This document shows, piece after piece, positions 17,174 through 24,275 of a stretch of DNA of 64,000 bases. The stretch comes from Roseburia hominis (GTDB lineage Bacteria; Bacillota; Clostridia; Lachnospirales; Lachnospiraceae). Numbering within the stretch: position 1 is the first letter of the stretch; each line of letters begins with the position of its first letter. The notes beneath the pieces were generated by a model, which searched no databases, had not been told where the DNA came from, and worked only from the letters and a program-made list of their open reading frames with translations. The position numbers and the translations under genes were made by a program. The stretch spans positions 35,106-99,105 of the forward strand of contig JAETOE010000007.1 in the NCBI GenBank assembly GCA_021771815.1. The letters run 5' to 3'.

Positions 17174-18503
17174 GTATGTTTCCTCCTTTCTTTGGAAAAA
17201 TAGATGAAATAAGCCGTTCTTTTTCAGCGGAGACGCGGTAGGGATCCGGGTCGTTCGGAAAGCAGTAAACGCGCCGATTTATATGTTTTGCATAGGCTCC
17301 GGCGGCGCGCTTGTTCCCATGATTGCAGACAAAAACGGTCTGCGGGAACAGCGCGAGCTGTTTCGCGTAAGTGACAGACTGTGTGAAATCCCAGTCAGCG
17401 CCGCTCAGTAAAAAGAAAATGAAATCGGAAGTCTCTAGTTTTGCAAGGTCAGGCGCGTCTGTACCAAAATCCTTCACGATGCAGTCGTCCGCGGGAAGCG
17501 GAAAAAATACGCCGTCTCCGTAATTTGGTACGCCTTTGAAGTACTCGTAGTAAAAAATACCGTCCCGTTCCTTAAAATGCGGATTTGCCCTTGCAATCGC
17601 ATCGAGGGTCCTGTCTTTGCCTGCGGCCATATAGAGCGTCGGCACGGAACGTTTTCGTAGGGTACAGACAAGGGAAACTGCAAAGTGCGTGGCGCCTGCG
17701 CCGGGTCTGCTCCCGATCACGGCAATATTTCGGATGAGATGCGAAGAATGCCCGCTAGAATGTTTCTGTACATGAAGCAGTGCGTTTGCTGCGTCGGCAG
17801 CCGACGGATAACGCTCGTCCGGTTCCTTCGCGGTTGCGCGCTTTACAATGTGCAGAAGTCTGTCGGAACATTTGGAGTCAGCGGCGCTTATAAGAAACTC
17901 CAGAACTTTGCCGAGACTGTAGATATCGGCGGCGAGAGTAACGGGAAGCCCGTCCCGGGCTTCGGGAGCCGCAAATTCGTCTGTTCCGTAAATTTGGAAA
18001 TGTTTACCGGAACCGGTAAAAAAAGAAGCGATGCCAAAGTCGATTAATTTTAACTGATTTCCACATAATATAATATGCTCCGGTTTCAGATCCTGATACA
18101 GGATAGGATATGGAGATAAATGATGCAGATAATCTAAGATATCGCATAGTTGGATGCCTAATTTTACAATCAGTTCCTGTGAAATGGTTTTCTGATGAGA
18201 CACAAACGTGTCTAGTGATTCACCCTGAATAAATTCTTCAATGATATACAGATAATCGTCATCTTCGTCGATATCATATATGAGGGGGATTCCTGGATGA
18301 TTAAGATGTTTTAGAAGTTCTGCTTCCGGAGGGAAGCCAGTCTTCAGGGAGAAAGAAGTCTTATCTGCCGGATGTCTGGGGATACGTTTGATGGCGCGAT
18401 AAAGCTTCAATTTGAGATGTTCGGCAAGAAAGACGGTACTGAAACTACCAGAACCGAGCACGGAGATAATTCGATATTTGCCGGACAGGATAAATTCTTC
18501 TAT
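17160..18503 (-). CDS. Serine/threonine protein kinase fused to a C-terminal MinD-like domain (possible ATA start)
   Basis: Residues 10-225 form a Hanks-type kinase: glycine loop LGSGSFSTV, lysine in AIKRI, catalytic YQDLKPEHI (Tyr-Gln in place of His-Arg, with the Asp kept), DFG and the APE-like AAPE. Residues 255-447 are a second domain beginning NIAVIGSRPGAGATH, a MinD/ParA-shaped loop without lysine. There is no transmembrane segment, so it acts in the cytoplasm, unlike PrkC/PknB. The first canonical codon (GTG at 18461) falls inside the glycine-loop strand and lacks a ribosome binding site. ATA at 18501-18503 follows AAAGGAG by 10 nt and gives a full kinase N-terminus (EEFILSGKYRIISVLG). 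The promoter is at 18554-18582. Confidence 0.8.
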   Translation of the reverse strand: MEEFILSGKYRIISVLGSGSFSTVFLAEHLKLKLYRAIKRIPRHPADKTSFSLKTGFPPEAELLKHLNHPGIPLIYDIDEDDDYLYIIEEFIQGESLDTFVSHQKTISQELIVKLGIQLCDILDYLHHLSPYPILYQDLKPEHIILCGNQLKLIDFGIASFFTGSGKHFQIYGTDEFAAPEARDGLPVTLAADIYSLGKVLEFLISAADSKCSDRLLHIVKRATAKEPDERYPSAADAANALLHVQKHSSGHSSHLIRNIAVIGSRPGAGATHFAVSLVCTLRKRSVPTLYMAAGKDRTLDAIARANPHFKERDGIFYYEYFKGVPNYGDGVFFPLPADDCIVKDFGTDAPDLAKLETSDFIFFLLSGADWDFTQSVTYAKQLALFPQTVFVCNHGNKRAAGAYAKHINRRVYCFPNDPDPYRVSAEKERLISSIFPKKGGNIHFSL

Positions 18504-18553
18504 GCAAGATCCGCTCCTTTCACAGCGTAGCAGATTCGCATCTCATGCATATG

Positions 18554-18582
18554 TTTATAACATGAAAGATGTAGTTATGCAA
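18554..18582 (-). promoter_or_regulatory. Sigma-A promoter of the kinase operon
   Basis: On the minus strand TTGCAT (18577-18582) and TATAAA (18554-18559) are separated by exactly 17 bp. An 11-bp inverted repeat (18563-18573 with 18602-18612) has one arm inside the spacer. Confidence 0.65.
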
Positions 18583-18675
18583 TCCCTTTTTGAAAATTTT
18601 GTACATCTTTCACAAAAATTTTTCTAAATCAGTGCGGAGTAACCCATTTTATAAAGATTTAATAAAAAGGTATAC

Positions 18676-18704
18676 TTTACATCAATATAGCATTTGTTTA
18701 TAAT
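18676..18704 (+). promoter_or_regulatory. Sigma-A promoter of mecA
   Basis: TTTACA (18676-18681) and a consensus TATAAT (18699-18704) are 17 bp apart. The predicted leader to mecA is about 100 nt and contains two small hairpins. The 310-bp gap between the kinase and mecA is filled by the two divergent promoters and this leader. Confidence 0.75.
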
Positions 18705-18813
18705 AAATGTACAGTTTACAAGGTTTTCCGGATGAAGGAGGTAGTGCGGGGATTTGCCGCACGAATTTTAGCTGGCGGCGGTGCTGCCAGAATACGGAAA
18801 GGCGTGGTGTTGT

Positions 18814-19593
18814 ATGAAAATCGAAAAAGTAAGCGATAATCAGATTCGTTGCACGCTGACAAGAGAGGATCTGGCGGAGCGTCAGATTAAGCTCAGTGAG
18901 CTGGCATACGGTACGGAGAAAGCGAAGCTTCTCTTCCGTGACATGATGCAGCAGGCGGCGTATGAGTTTGGTTTTGAAGCGGATGATATTCCGCTTATGA
19001 TAGAGGCAATTCCGCTGTCTGCGGACACGGTGATTCTTGTGATCACCAAGGTTGAATACCCGGAGGAACTTGATACCCGGTTTTCCAAGTTCTCGGAGCC
19101 TGATCCTGAGGATGTATATGAGGATGCACCCGAGGGCAGCGGTACATCTCCGGCATTGGAGGGGGCGGATGATATCCTTGGCCTGTTCCGCAAGATTCAG
19201 GAGGAGCGCAGGAAGGCGGCAGAGACAGAGCAGGAGAATGACAGCTTCATTTCAACAGAAGATAAAAAGCAGAATAAAGTTCCGGTAAACGTACTTGTAG
19301 ACATTACGAAGCTGTTTGTATTTAGCGATTTCTCGGAAGTTACCAGACTTGCGCATGCGCTCGGGGGGTTCTATACGGGAAGCAATGACCTGTATAAGAA
19401 TGAAGCGGCGCATAAGTATTATCTGCTCGTCCGCAAGAGCAGTCAGACGCCGGAGGAGTTCAACAAGGTGTGCAATATTCTTTCCGAATATGCCGCACAG
19501 CAGACTTATACCCCGGCGACGGGAGCGTTTATGAGTGAGCATTACCGGATTCTTTTGAAAGGAAGTGCACTTCAGACGCTGGCGCAGTTATAA
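18814..19593 (+). CDS. mecA: Adaptor protein MecA
   Basis: The 259-aa protein recruits substrates such as ComK to the ClpC-ClpP protease. It has the typical N-terminal substrate-binding part (residues 1-85, beginning MKIEKVSDNQIRCTL), an acidic linker (about 95-165) and a C-terminal ClpC-binding domain (about 165-259) with a DFSEVTRLA segment. The ATG at 18814 gives the family N-terminus. Its own ribosome binding site is weak, whereas a perfect AAGGAGG stands at 18735-18741 far upstream, suggesting leader translation and coupling. A terminator follows. Confidence 0.92.
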   Translation: MKIEKVSDNQIRCTLTREDLAERQIKLSELAYGTEKAKLLFRDMMQQAAYEFGFEADDIPLMIEAIPLSADTVILVITKVEYPEELDTRFSKFSEPDPEDVYEDAPEGSGTSPALEGADDILGLFRKIQEERRKAAETEQENDSFISTEDKKQNKVPVNVLVDITKLFVFSDFSEVTRLAHALGGFYTGSNDLYKNEAAHKYYLLVRKSSQTPEEFNKVCNILSEYAAQQTYTPATGAFMSEHYRILLKGSALQTLAQL

Positions 19594-19628
19594 GTTATAG
19601 GAATGGAGTTGTAAGAATAGTCATAAAG

Positions 19629-19671
19629 TAAAGGCCCTTGCTGTATAAGATGCGGCAGGGGCTTTTCTTTG
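19629..19671 (+). terminator. Terminator after mecA
   Basis: GGCCCTTGC pairs with GGCAGGGGCTT, with one G-T pair, and is followed by TTTCTTT. Confidence 0.7.
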
Positions 19672-19736
19672 CTCTATAGGAAATATCATGTTGCTATAAG
19701 GCGTCAAATCGATGATTCCTATAGATAAAATAGAGT

Positions 19737-19785
19737 AAAAAACCCCGCGGGGCAGGTGCAAGTCCTAAAGCTGCTCCGCGGTGGG
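19737..19785 (-). terminator. Terminator-like hairpin on the minus strand without an obvious gene
   Basis: CCGCGGGGCAG pairs with CTGCTCCGCGG, a strong GC stem. On the minus strand it is followed by TTTTTT, while on the plus strand it has no T-run. No minus-strand gene is visible upstream of it (19786-19897). The 304-bp gap between mecA and the XRE gene otherwise holds only the mecA terminator and a short direct repeat GAACTGCCAC near 19800-19835. Confidence 0.5.
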
Positions 19786-19897
19786 AAGGATATATAGTAG
19801 AACTGCCACGTATAGTTGCGGAACTGCCACTTTCTTATGGTAGACATTTCTATTGCAATAAGTTACTTTAAAGAAAAAATGCGGAGGGGTTAATCAT

Positions 19898-20392
19898 ATG
19901 ACCTTTGGTGAAAAGCTTCAAAAGCTTAGAAAGTCGAACAATTTTTCACAGGAACAACTGGCTGAAAAATTAGGGGTATCAAGACAGGCAATTTCTAAAT
20001 GGGAGATGGGAACATTGCCGGATATCGAAAACATCGTAAGGATTAGTCAGTACTTCGATTGCTCATTGGATTATTTGCTAAATAATGAGAATGATGAAAC
20101 TATGACCGATGAATTGCCGGATCAGAAACCACAAGCATCAGATGAAGTCCGGAAGAAGGATGGAAAAATATATATTTCTTCATTCGTGATATGCATTGGA
20201 GGTATTATAGCACTCCTTTTACCGCTGTTTGCAGAATTGTATCAGGCGTTTGATATGACAACGAACCATACCTGTTTTACAGACTCATCATATTATATCC
20301 TTCATTCGCCCTTATTGGGAGTCGTTTTCATTTCTGTGCTGCTGATCGGGTTTGGTATTGTGTCCCTGTATCTTCTCCTGAAGAGAAAATAG
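19898..20392 (+). CDS. XRE-family regulator with two membrane segments
   Basis: The 164-aa protein begins with a helix-turn-helix domain (residues 3-60; SQEQLAEKLGVSRQAISKWE is the classic recognition helix region). A polar linker follows, then two hydrophobic segments (about 95-115 and 135-158). Membrane-tethered XRE proteins of this form are common in Clostridia and their targets are usually unknown. The ATG is preceded by CGGAGGGG. No linked gene suggests a target, so self-regulation is the default guess. The gene stands alone. Confidence 0.85.
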   Translation: MTFGEKLQKLRKSNNFSQEQLAEKLGVSRQAISKWEMGTLPDIENIVRISQYFDCSLDYLLNNENDETMTDELPDQKPQASDEVRKKDGKIYISSFVICIGGIIALLLPLFAELYQAFDMTTNHTCFTDSSYYILHSPLLGVVFISVLLIGFGIVSLYLLLKRK

Positions 20393-20417
20393 GGGACTGC
20401 CGTCCCAGGGATAACTA

Positions 20418-20471
20418 TAAAAAAGACTGATAAGCAGCGGTTTCTATAGATTAACCACTGTTTATCAGTCT
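20418..20471 (-). terminator. Terminator of the DUF1858 gene
   Basis: AGACTGATAA (20424-20433) pairs with TTATCAGTCT (20462-20471), with a second inner stem. On the minus strand the stem is followed by TTTTTT. It can also slow plus-strand transcripts from the XRE gene. Confidence 0.75.
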
Positions 20472-20528
20472 GTGCACATCCACTATTAAGACCGTCGTAT
20501 ACCAAACGGCAAGCACGGCAGTAATTAA

Positions 20529-20738
20529 TTATGCGAGATCTTTTGCAAGAAAGTCGTTGATCTCATTTACCAGCGCATCCGGGTCGATGCCGTGCACCAT
20601 AGCCGCCTCCTCGATCGTCTCCATCTGGGAAGATGGGCATCCGAGACAGTGCATACCGATATTTAAAAGGATTGGTGCAATATTCTCATCGATCTGGAGT
20701 AATTCGCCAATCATTGTTGACCTTGTAACCTGTGCCAT
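20529..20738 (-). CDS. DUF1858 domain protein (redox-disulfide-type small protein)
   Basis: The 69-aa cytoplasmic protein contains the DUF1858 signature HCLGCPSSQMETIEEAAMVH, with a CxxC-like cysteine pair. The family is often found beside hybrid-cluster proteins and is thought to be redox-active; no partner is present here. The ribosome binding site AAGGAGG is strong. The promoter is at 20810-20838 and the terminator at 20418-20471, so it is a single-gene unit. Confidence 0.9.
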   Translation of the reverse strand: MAQVTRSTMIGELLQIDENIAPILLNIGMHCLGCPSSQMETIEEAAMVHGIDPDALVNEINDFLAKDLA

Positions 20739-20809
20739 GTTCGTTCCTCCTTTTTTTCATTTGCGGACGTATCTTACAATCATTTTATAGTATGTCCCGC
20801 AATGTGCTA

Positions 20810-20838
20810 ATTATAATACGAAATGACCGGGATTGCAA
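20810..20838 (-). promoter_or_regulatory. Sigma-A promoter of the DUF1858 gene
   Basis: On the minus strand TTGCAA (20833-20838) and a consensus TATAAT (20810-20815) are 17 bp apart. Confidence 0.7.
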
Positions 20839-20870
20839 ATAAAATCACTTTTTTAGTGATACAGGTACTT

Positions 20871-20896
20871 TAGGGAAAAGAAAAGTTATCCGATAT
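20871..20896 (+). promoter_or_regulatory. Candidate sigma-D (flagellar) promoter of the flagellin gene
   Basis: TCCGATAT (20889-20896) matches seven of the eight positions of the sigma-D -10 element GCCGATAT. A weak -35 (TAGG at 20871, against TAAA) lies 14 nt upstream. No good sigma-A boxes are at this position. Confidence 0.5.
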
Positions 20897-20930
20897 ATAA
20901 GGCAGACATGAGATAAAGGAGAATGACGGT

Positions 20931-22433
20931 ATGAAAATTAATTATAATATTTCAGCAGCGATTTCCAATAAGCATCTGCTTGGAATCGAGAATAACTTAA
21001 GCCAGTCGATGGAGCGGCTTTCTTCCGGTCTTAAGATTAACCATTCGAAGGATAACCCGGCAGGAATGGCGATTTCACATAAGATGCAGGTGCAGATCAA
21101 CGGACTTGACCGGGCGTCCTCGAATGCGTCCGATGGAATTTCCGTCATTCACATTGCGGACGGAGCGCTAAATGAGACTACGAGTATTTTGCAGCGTATG
21201 AGAGAACTCTCCGTACAGGCGGCGAACGATGCGACGATGTCCTTGAGCGATAAACAGGCTATCCAGAAGGAAATTGCCTCGTTAAAGGAAGAGGTAGACC
21301 GTATTTCCACAGACACGGAGTACAATACGAAGGCACTTTTGGACGGATCGCTTGATACAAGAGTCTATACAAAGCATGCAGGTCGCGTGCAGATTTCCGA
21401 CCAGATCGAGCCGGGCACTTACAAGGTGCAGGTTCTTGAGGCGGCGACGCAGGCGCAGGTGACGTCTTCTGCCAACTTTAACAGCACGGCGCAGATCGGT
21501 ACTTCCGGTACAATGAAAATCAACGGTTCCGAGGTTGCGATCAGTGCGACGGACAGCTATGAAGAGGTATATGAGAAGATTCGTAATGCCGGTGCGATTG
21601 GTGAGACGACGGTAGAGCGCGCGGCAGACGGCTCGCTTACATTTACGGCGGACGCATATGGCGCGGGAGCAAATCTCGCGATCACGTTTGATAATGAGGC
21701 ACTTGCAAATAAGCTGAGTTTGTCGGATGCGTCGGGCAATAACGGCGTGGTTCAGAATCCGGATACAGGGGAATGGGTCTACGGAAGGCTGGAGACGGAC
21801 GCTGCGACCGGAAAGACAAATGTATTGGTGCCGACCGGAACGAATATGAAGTTAAACGATGTGGCGGATTGGGAAGGCTTTACGTCGTCTGCGACGGCAG
21901 TGTGCGACGGAAATCGTGTCACGATTACAGATATTGGCGACGTATCTTTATCGTTTCTTGTGGAAGCAGGCTATCAGCAGGATCCTGCCGACCCGACGGA
22001 TACGACGGGCGGCGCGCTTGAGTTCGAGGTGACAGAGCTTGGAAGCATGACGCTTCACATCGGCGCGAATATGGATCAGAATATGGAGATTCGGATTCCC
22101 GAGGTATCCTGCAAGAGTCTCTATATTGATGACATGGATGTGACGACCGTGACCGGAGCGGATCGCGCGATGGCGAGCCTTGACGATGCGATTGCAAGAG
22201 TCAGCGAGGTGAGATCAAGGCTTGGCGCTTACGAGAACCGTCTCGAGTACTCCACGGAGAGCCTGGATGCGTTTGAGGAGAATATGACCGGAGCAATGTC
22301 CCGTCTGACCGATGTGGATATGGCAGAGGAAATGACGAACTATACACATCAGAATGTATTGAATCAGGCAGCGATCTCTGTGTTGACACAGGCGAATGAT
22401 CTTCCGCAGCAGGTACTGCAGATTTTACAGTAA
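20931..22433 (+). CDS. fliC: Flagellin
   Basis: The 500-aa protein is the subunit of the flagellar filament. The conserved N-terminal D0/D1 helices (residues 1-140; RLSSGLKINHSKDNPAGMAI) and C-terminal helices (about 415-500; LSVLTQAND-like end, LPQQVLQILQ) are intact. A variable domain of about 270 residues lies between them. Secretion is by the flagellar export system without a signal peptide. AAAGGAG lies 9 nt ahead of the ATG. The gene is followed at 33 nt by fliS, its usual chaperone. No other flagellar structural genes are in the window. Confidence 0.96.
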   Translation: MKINYNISAAISNKHLLGIENNLSQSMERLSSGLKINHSKDNPAGMAISHKMQVQINGLDRASSNASDGISVIHIADGALNETTSILQRMRELSVQAANDATMSLSDKQAIQKEIASLKEEVDRISTDTEYNTKALLDGSLDTRVYTKHAGRVQISDQIEPGTYKVQVLEAATQAQVTSSANFNSTAQIGTSGTMKINGSEVAISATDSYEEVYEKIRNAGAIGETTVERAADGSLTFTADAYGAGANLAITFDNEALANKLSLSDASGNNGVVQNPDTGEWVYGRLETDAATGKTNVLVPTGTNMKLNDVADWEGFTSSATAVCDGNRVTITDIGDVSLSFLVEAGYQQDPADPTDTTGGALEFEVTELGSMTLHIGANMDQNMEIRIPEVSCKSLYIDDMDVTTVTGADRAMASLDDAIARVSEVRSRLGAYENRLEYSTESLDAFEENMTGAMSRLTDVDMAEEMTNYTHQNVLNQAAISVLTQANDLPQQVLQILQ

Positions 22434-22465
22434 TGGGCGTTTGGGAAGTGTAGGAACGGAGGTCC

Positions 22466-22945
22466 GTGTTGAAAAAGGAACAGATTGGGGACTTTACGAG
22501 AAGGATCAGTCAGTGCAACCGCAGTGGGCTGGTAGTGATTATGTATGACATTTTCTTTGCCTATCTTGACGATGCGAAAGCGGCGTATGAGGCGGAGGCG
22601 TGGGATGATTATAAAGAAGCGCTGCGCGGAGGAGAGCGTGTGCTCAGCGAATTGATATCGTCGCTCAATTTCTCCTACGATATGGCGAAGAATCTCTACA
22701 GCATCTATGTATTCTGCCGGGATTCGCTCGCAAAGTCCATGTATAAAAGGAATCTGACAGATATGGCGCATGCCCGCCGGCTCATGGAAAAGCTTTATGA
22801 TGGCTTTGTCCATGCTGCCGCGCAGGATACGTCGGAGCCGCTGATGAAGAATACCCAGCAGGTGTATGCCGGATATACTTACGGGCGGGATAATCTGGTA
22901 GAGACTTGTCAGGACTCAGATATTTCCAGAGGGTTTTTTGCATAA
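22466..22945 (+). CDS. fliS: Flagellin export chaperone FliS-like
   Basis: The 159-aa helical protein has the FliS layout: a short N-terminal segment, then LVVIMYDIFFAYLDDAK, which matches the family's LI-x-LLYDGALRFL region, and a four-helix bundle. FliS binds the flagellin C-terminus and stops early polymerisation. Start GTG 22466 follows CGGAGG by 4 nt; TTG 22469 is equally possible. Its 3' end overlaps the convergent DUF2508 gene by 37 bp, and the terminator lies inside that overlap. Confidence 0.85.
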   Translation: MLKKEQIGDFTRRISQCNRSGLVVIMYDIFFAYLDDAKAAYEAEAWDDYKEALRGGERVLSELISSLNFSYDMAKNLYSIYVFCRDSLAKSMYKRNLTDMAHARRLMEKLYDGFVHAAAQDTSEPLMKNTQQVYAGYTYGRDNLVETCQDSDISRGFFA

Positions 22946-23190
22946 AAATCCTCTGGATTTTTTGTATAAGAATGATTGGTTTCATAATTTTTGATACTCG
23001 CCAGCAGGAATTTGTAACGCATCTGTACAGAGTTCAGTTCATAAATGTAGCAGTCGATCAGATCGGGATCGATGACATTTTCCAGATTGCGGTAGGCGTC
23101 CTGCAGGTCCTGGGCGGTCTGGTGGAGATCGTTTATAAGCAGAGTATAATGGTTATCATTCGTTTTTTCATTTTGAAAAAAACGCAGCAT
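22909..23190 (-). CDS. DUF2508 family protein (YaaL-like)
   Basis: The 93-aa helical protein has the pattern of DUF2508 (YaaL), with LLINDLHQTAQDLQDAYRN and ENVIDPDLIDCYIYELNSVQ. In many Clostridia this gene lies beside bofA in the same direction; here it is inverted, divergent from bofA and convergent with fliS. The function is unknown. GGGAGG precedes the ATG by 4 nt. The 266-bp gap to bofA contains only the bofA promoter candidate. Confidence 0.85.
   Translation of the reverse strand: MLRFFQNEKTNDNHYTLLINDLHQTAQDLQDAYRNLENVIDPDLIDCYIYELNSVQMRYKFLLASIKNYETNHSYTKNPEDFYAKNPLEISES
22926..22963. terminator. Bidirectional terminator inside the fliS/DUF2508 overlap
   Basis: CCAGAGG (22926-22932) pairs with CCTCTGG (22950-22956). 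A T-run follows on the plus strand (TTTTTT) and A-runs allow termination on the minus strand. The stem lies within both coding sequences. Confidence 0.65.
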
Positions 23191-23391
23191 ACATCCTCCC
23201 AGTCTTTGTGCGCTGCCTATAGATAAGGCAGGTCTGTTGTTTATTATATCTATATTCAGAGTATGAACAAATAAATCCTATTCTATACAAATTTCGGAAA
23301 AAAATAGAAAATCCACATCTGCGCCGGTGCTTTCAAACAGTGTAAGGCATTATGAAAACTCAAGTAATATCTCTGCTGGGAGAGATAAAGG

Positions 23392-23420
23392 TCATAAAAT
23401 ATGCCGGACAGTCATAATAA
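23392..23420 (+). promoter_or_regulatory. Candidate sigma-E type promoter of bofA
   Basis: TCATAAA (23392-23398) and CATAATAA (23413-23420) are 14 bp apart, a loose match to sporulation sigma-E boxes. BofA is a mother-cell protein in Bacillus, so this would fit, but the match is weak. Confidence 0.3.
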
Positions 23421-23456
23421 TAGAAAAATGACATCGGGAGAGAAGTGTATTAGAAT

Positions 23457-23726
23457 ATGTCGATGACTGCGTATGGTATACTGGCGGGGAGCTGCGCGTT
23501 GGTGCTTGGAATTTCGGTATTAAAGCAACGGGCACAGATTGTGCTCAATTTTCTGGTGCGGATGGTGCTTGGTGTCTTTGGTATTGTGATCGTGAACCAT
23601 CTGCTTAAAACACAGGGGATTTCTATGGCGGTCGGTCTTAACCCGCTTACGCTTTTGACAACCGGGACCCTTGGATTTGGCGGGGTTGCGCTGTTATATG
23701 CGATCTTGCTGCTTCAAATTTTGTGA
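23457..23726 (+). CDS. bofA: Pro-sigmaK processing inhibitor BofA-like
   Basis: The 89-aa membrane protein has about three hydrophobic segments. The C-terminal stretch VGLNPLTLLTTGTLGFGGVALLY matches the conserved end of BofA, which holds the SpoIVFB protease inactive until late sporulation. GGGAGAGAAG precedes the ATG at 23457; ATG 23463 is an alternative. Together with the CwlD-like and SleB-like genes it supports a spore-forming host. Confidence 0.88.
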   Translation: MSMTAYGILAGSCALVLGISVLKQRAQIVLNFLVRMVLGVFGIVIVNHLLKTQGISMAVGLNPLTLLTTGTLGFGGVALLYAILLLQIL

Positions 23727-23762
23727 AAAGTTTACGAATGTAGACAAAATGTGCAAAAACTA

Positions 23763-23791
23763 TAGACAAAGTAAAACGGGATTGTTATAAT
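23763..23791 (+). promoter_or_regulatory. Promoter of the Tad pilus operon
   Basis: TAGACA (23763-23768) and a consensus TATAAT (23786-23791) are 17 bp apart. A second TAGACAAA 22 bp upstream (23741) makes a helically phased direct repeat that could bind a regulator. The leader before the first gene is only about 25 nt. Confidence 0.7.
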
Positions 23792-23822
23792 CCGATTTAC
23801 AAACAAGTAAGAGAGGTGATGA

Positions 23823-24275
23823 ATTGGGGAAGTTGCGACACTGACATTGCTGACGGTTCTTGTACTGGCAGTGATGGAGGACTTCCGGGAGATGAAGATC
23901 AGTAACCGGCTGATTGCTTCCGGGCTTATTTTAGGACTTGCACTCCGCATTATGGGGGAAGGCAGTGCAGGTATTGTTCATTTCCTGGTGAACATTTCTA
24001 TTCCGGTTATCTTTCTATTTCTTTTATTTCAAATGCGCGCGTTGGGCGCAGGCGATATCAAGTTATTTTCCGTAGCTGGTGGATTTTTGACAATAAGGCA
24101 ACTGCTTTATGTGATGCTCGCAGCCTTTTTTTCGGCGGCGTTCATTGGTCTGGGAAAGCTGTTGTACGAGAAGCGGGCTGCGGGGATATTCAGACATCAG
24201 AGGACTCTGATACATTTTTCAACATCGATACTGATTGGATATTTTATTGTGGTCTGGGGGTGTGCCATTGAGTAG
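23823..24275 (+). CDS. Prepilin peptidase (A24 family), first copy (possible ATT start)
   Basis: The 150-aa polytopic membrane protein would cleave and methylate Flp-type prepilins. Both catalytic aspartates are visible: one in AVMEDFREMKISN near residue 20, and the second in the GxGD motif of LGAGDIKLF. The only canonical start that keeps the frame (TTG 23847) leaves too short a first membrane helix and lacks a ribosome binding site. ATT at 23823-23825 lies 6 nt after GAGAGG and gives a full helix. ATG 23819 is in another frame. It overlaps the next gene by 8 nt. It is the first gene of the Tad operon. Confidence 0.8.
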   Translation: MGEVATLTLLTVLVLAVMEDFREMKISNRLIASGLILGLALRIMGEGSAGIVHFLVNISIPVIFLFLLFQMRALGAGDIKLFSVAGGFLTIRQLLYVMLAAFFSAAFIGLGKLLYEKRAAGIFRHQRTLIHFSTSILIGYFIVVWGCAIE

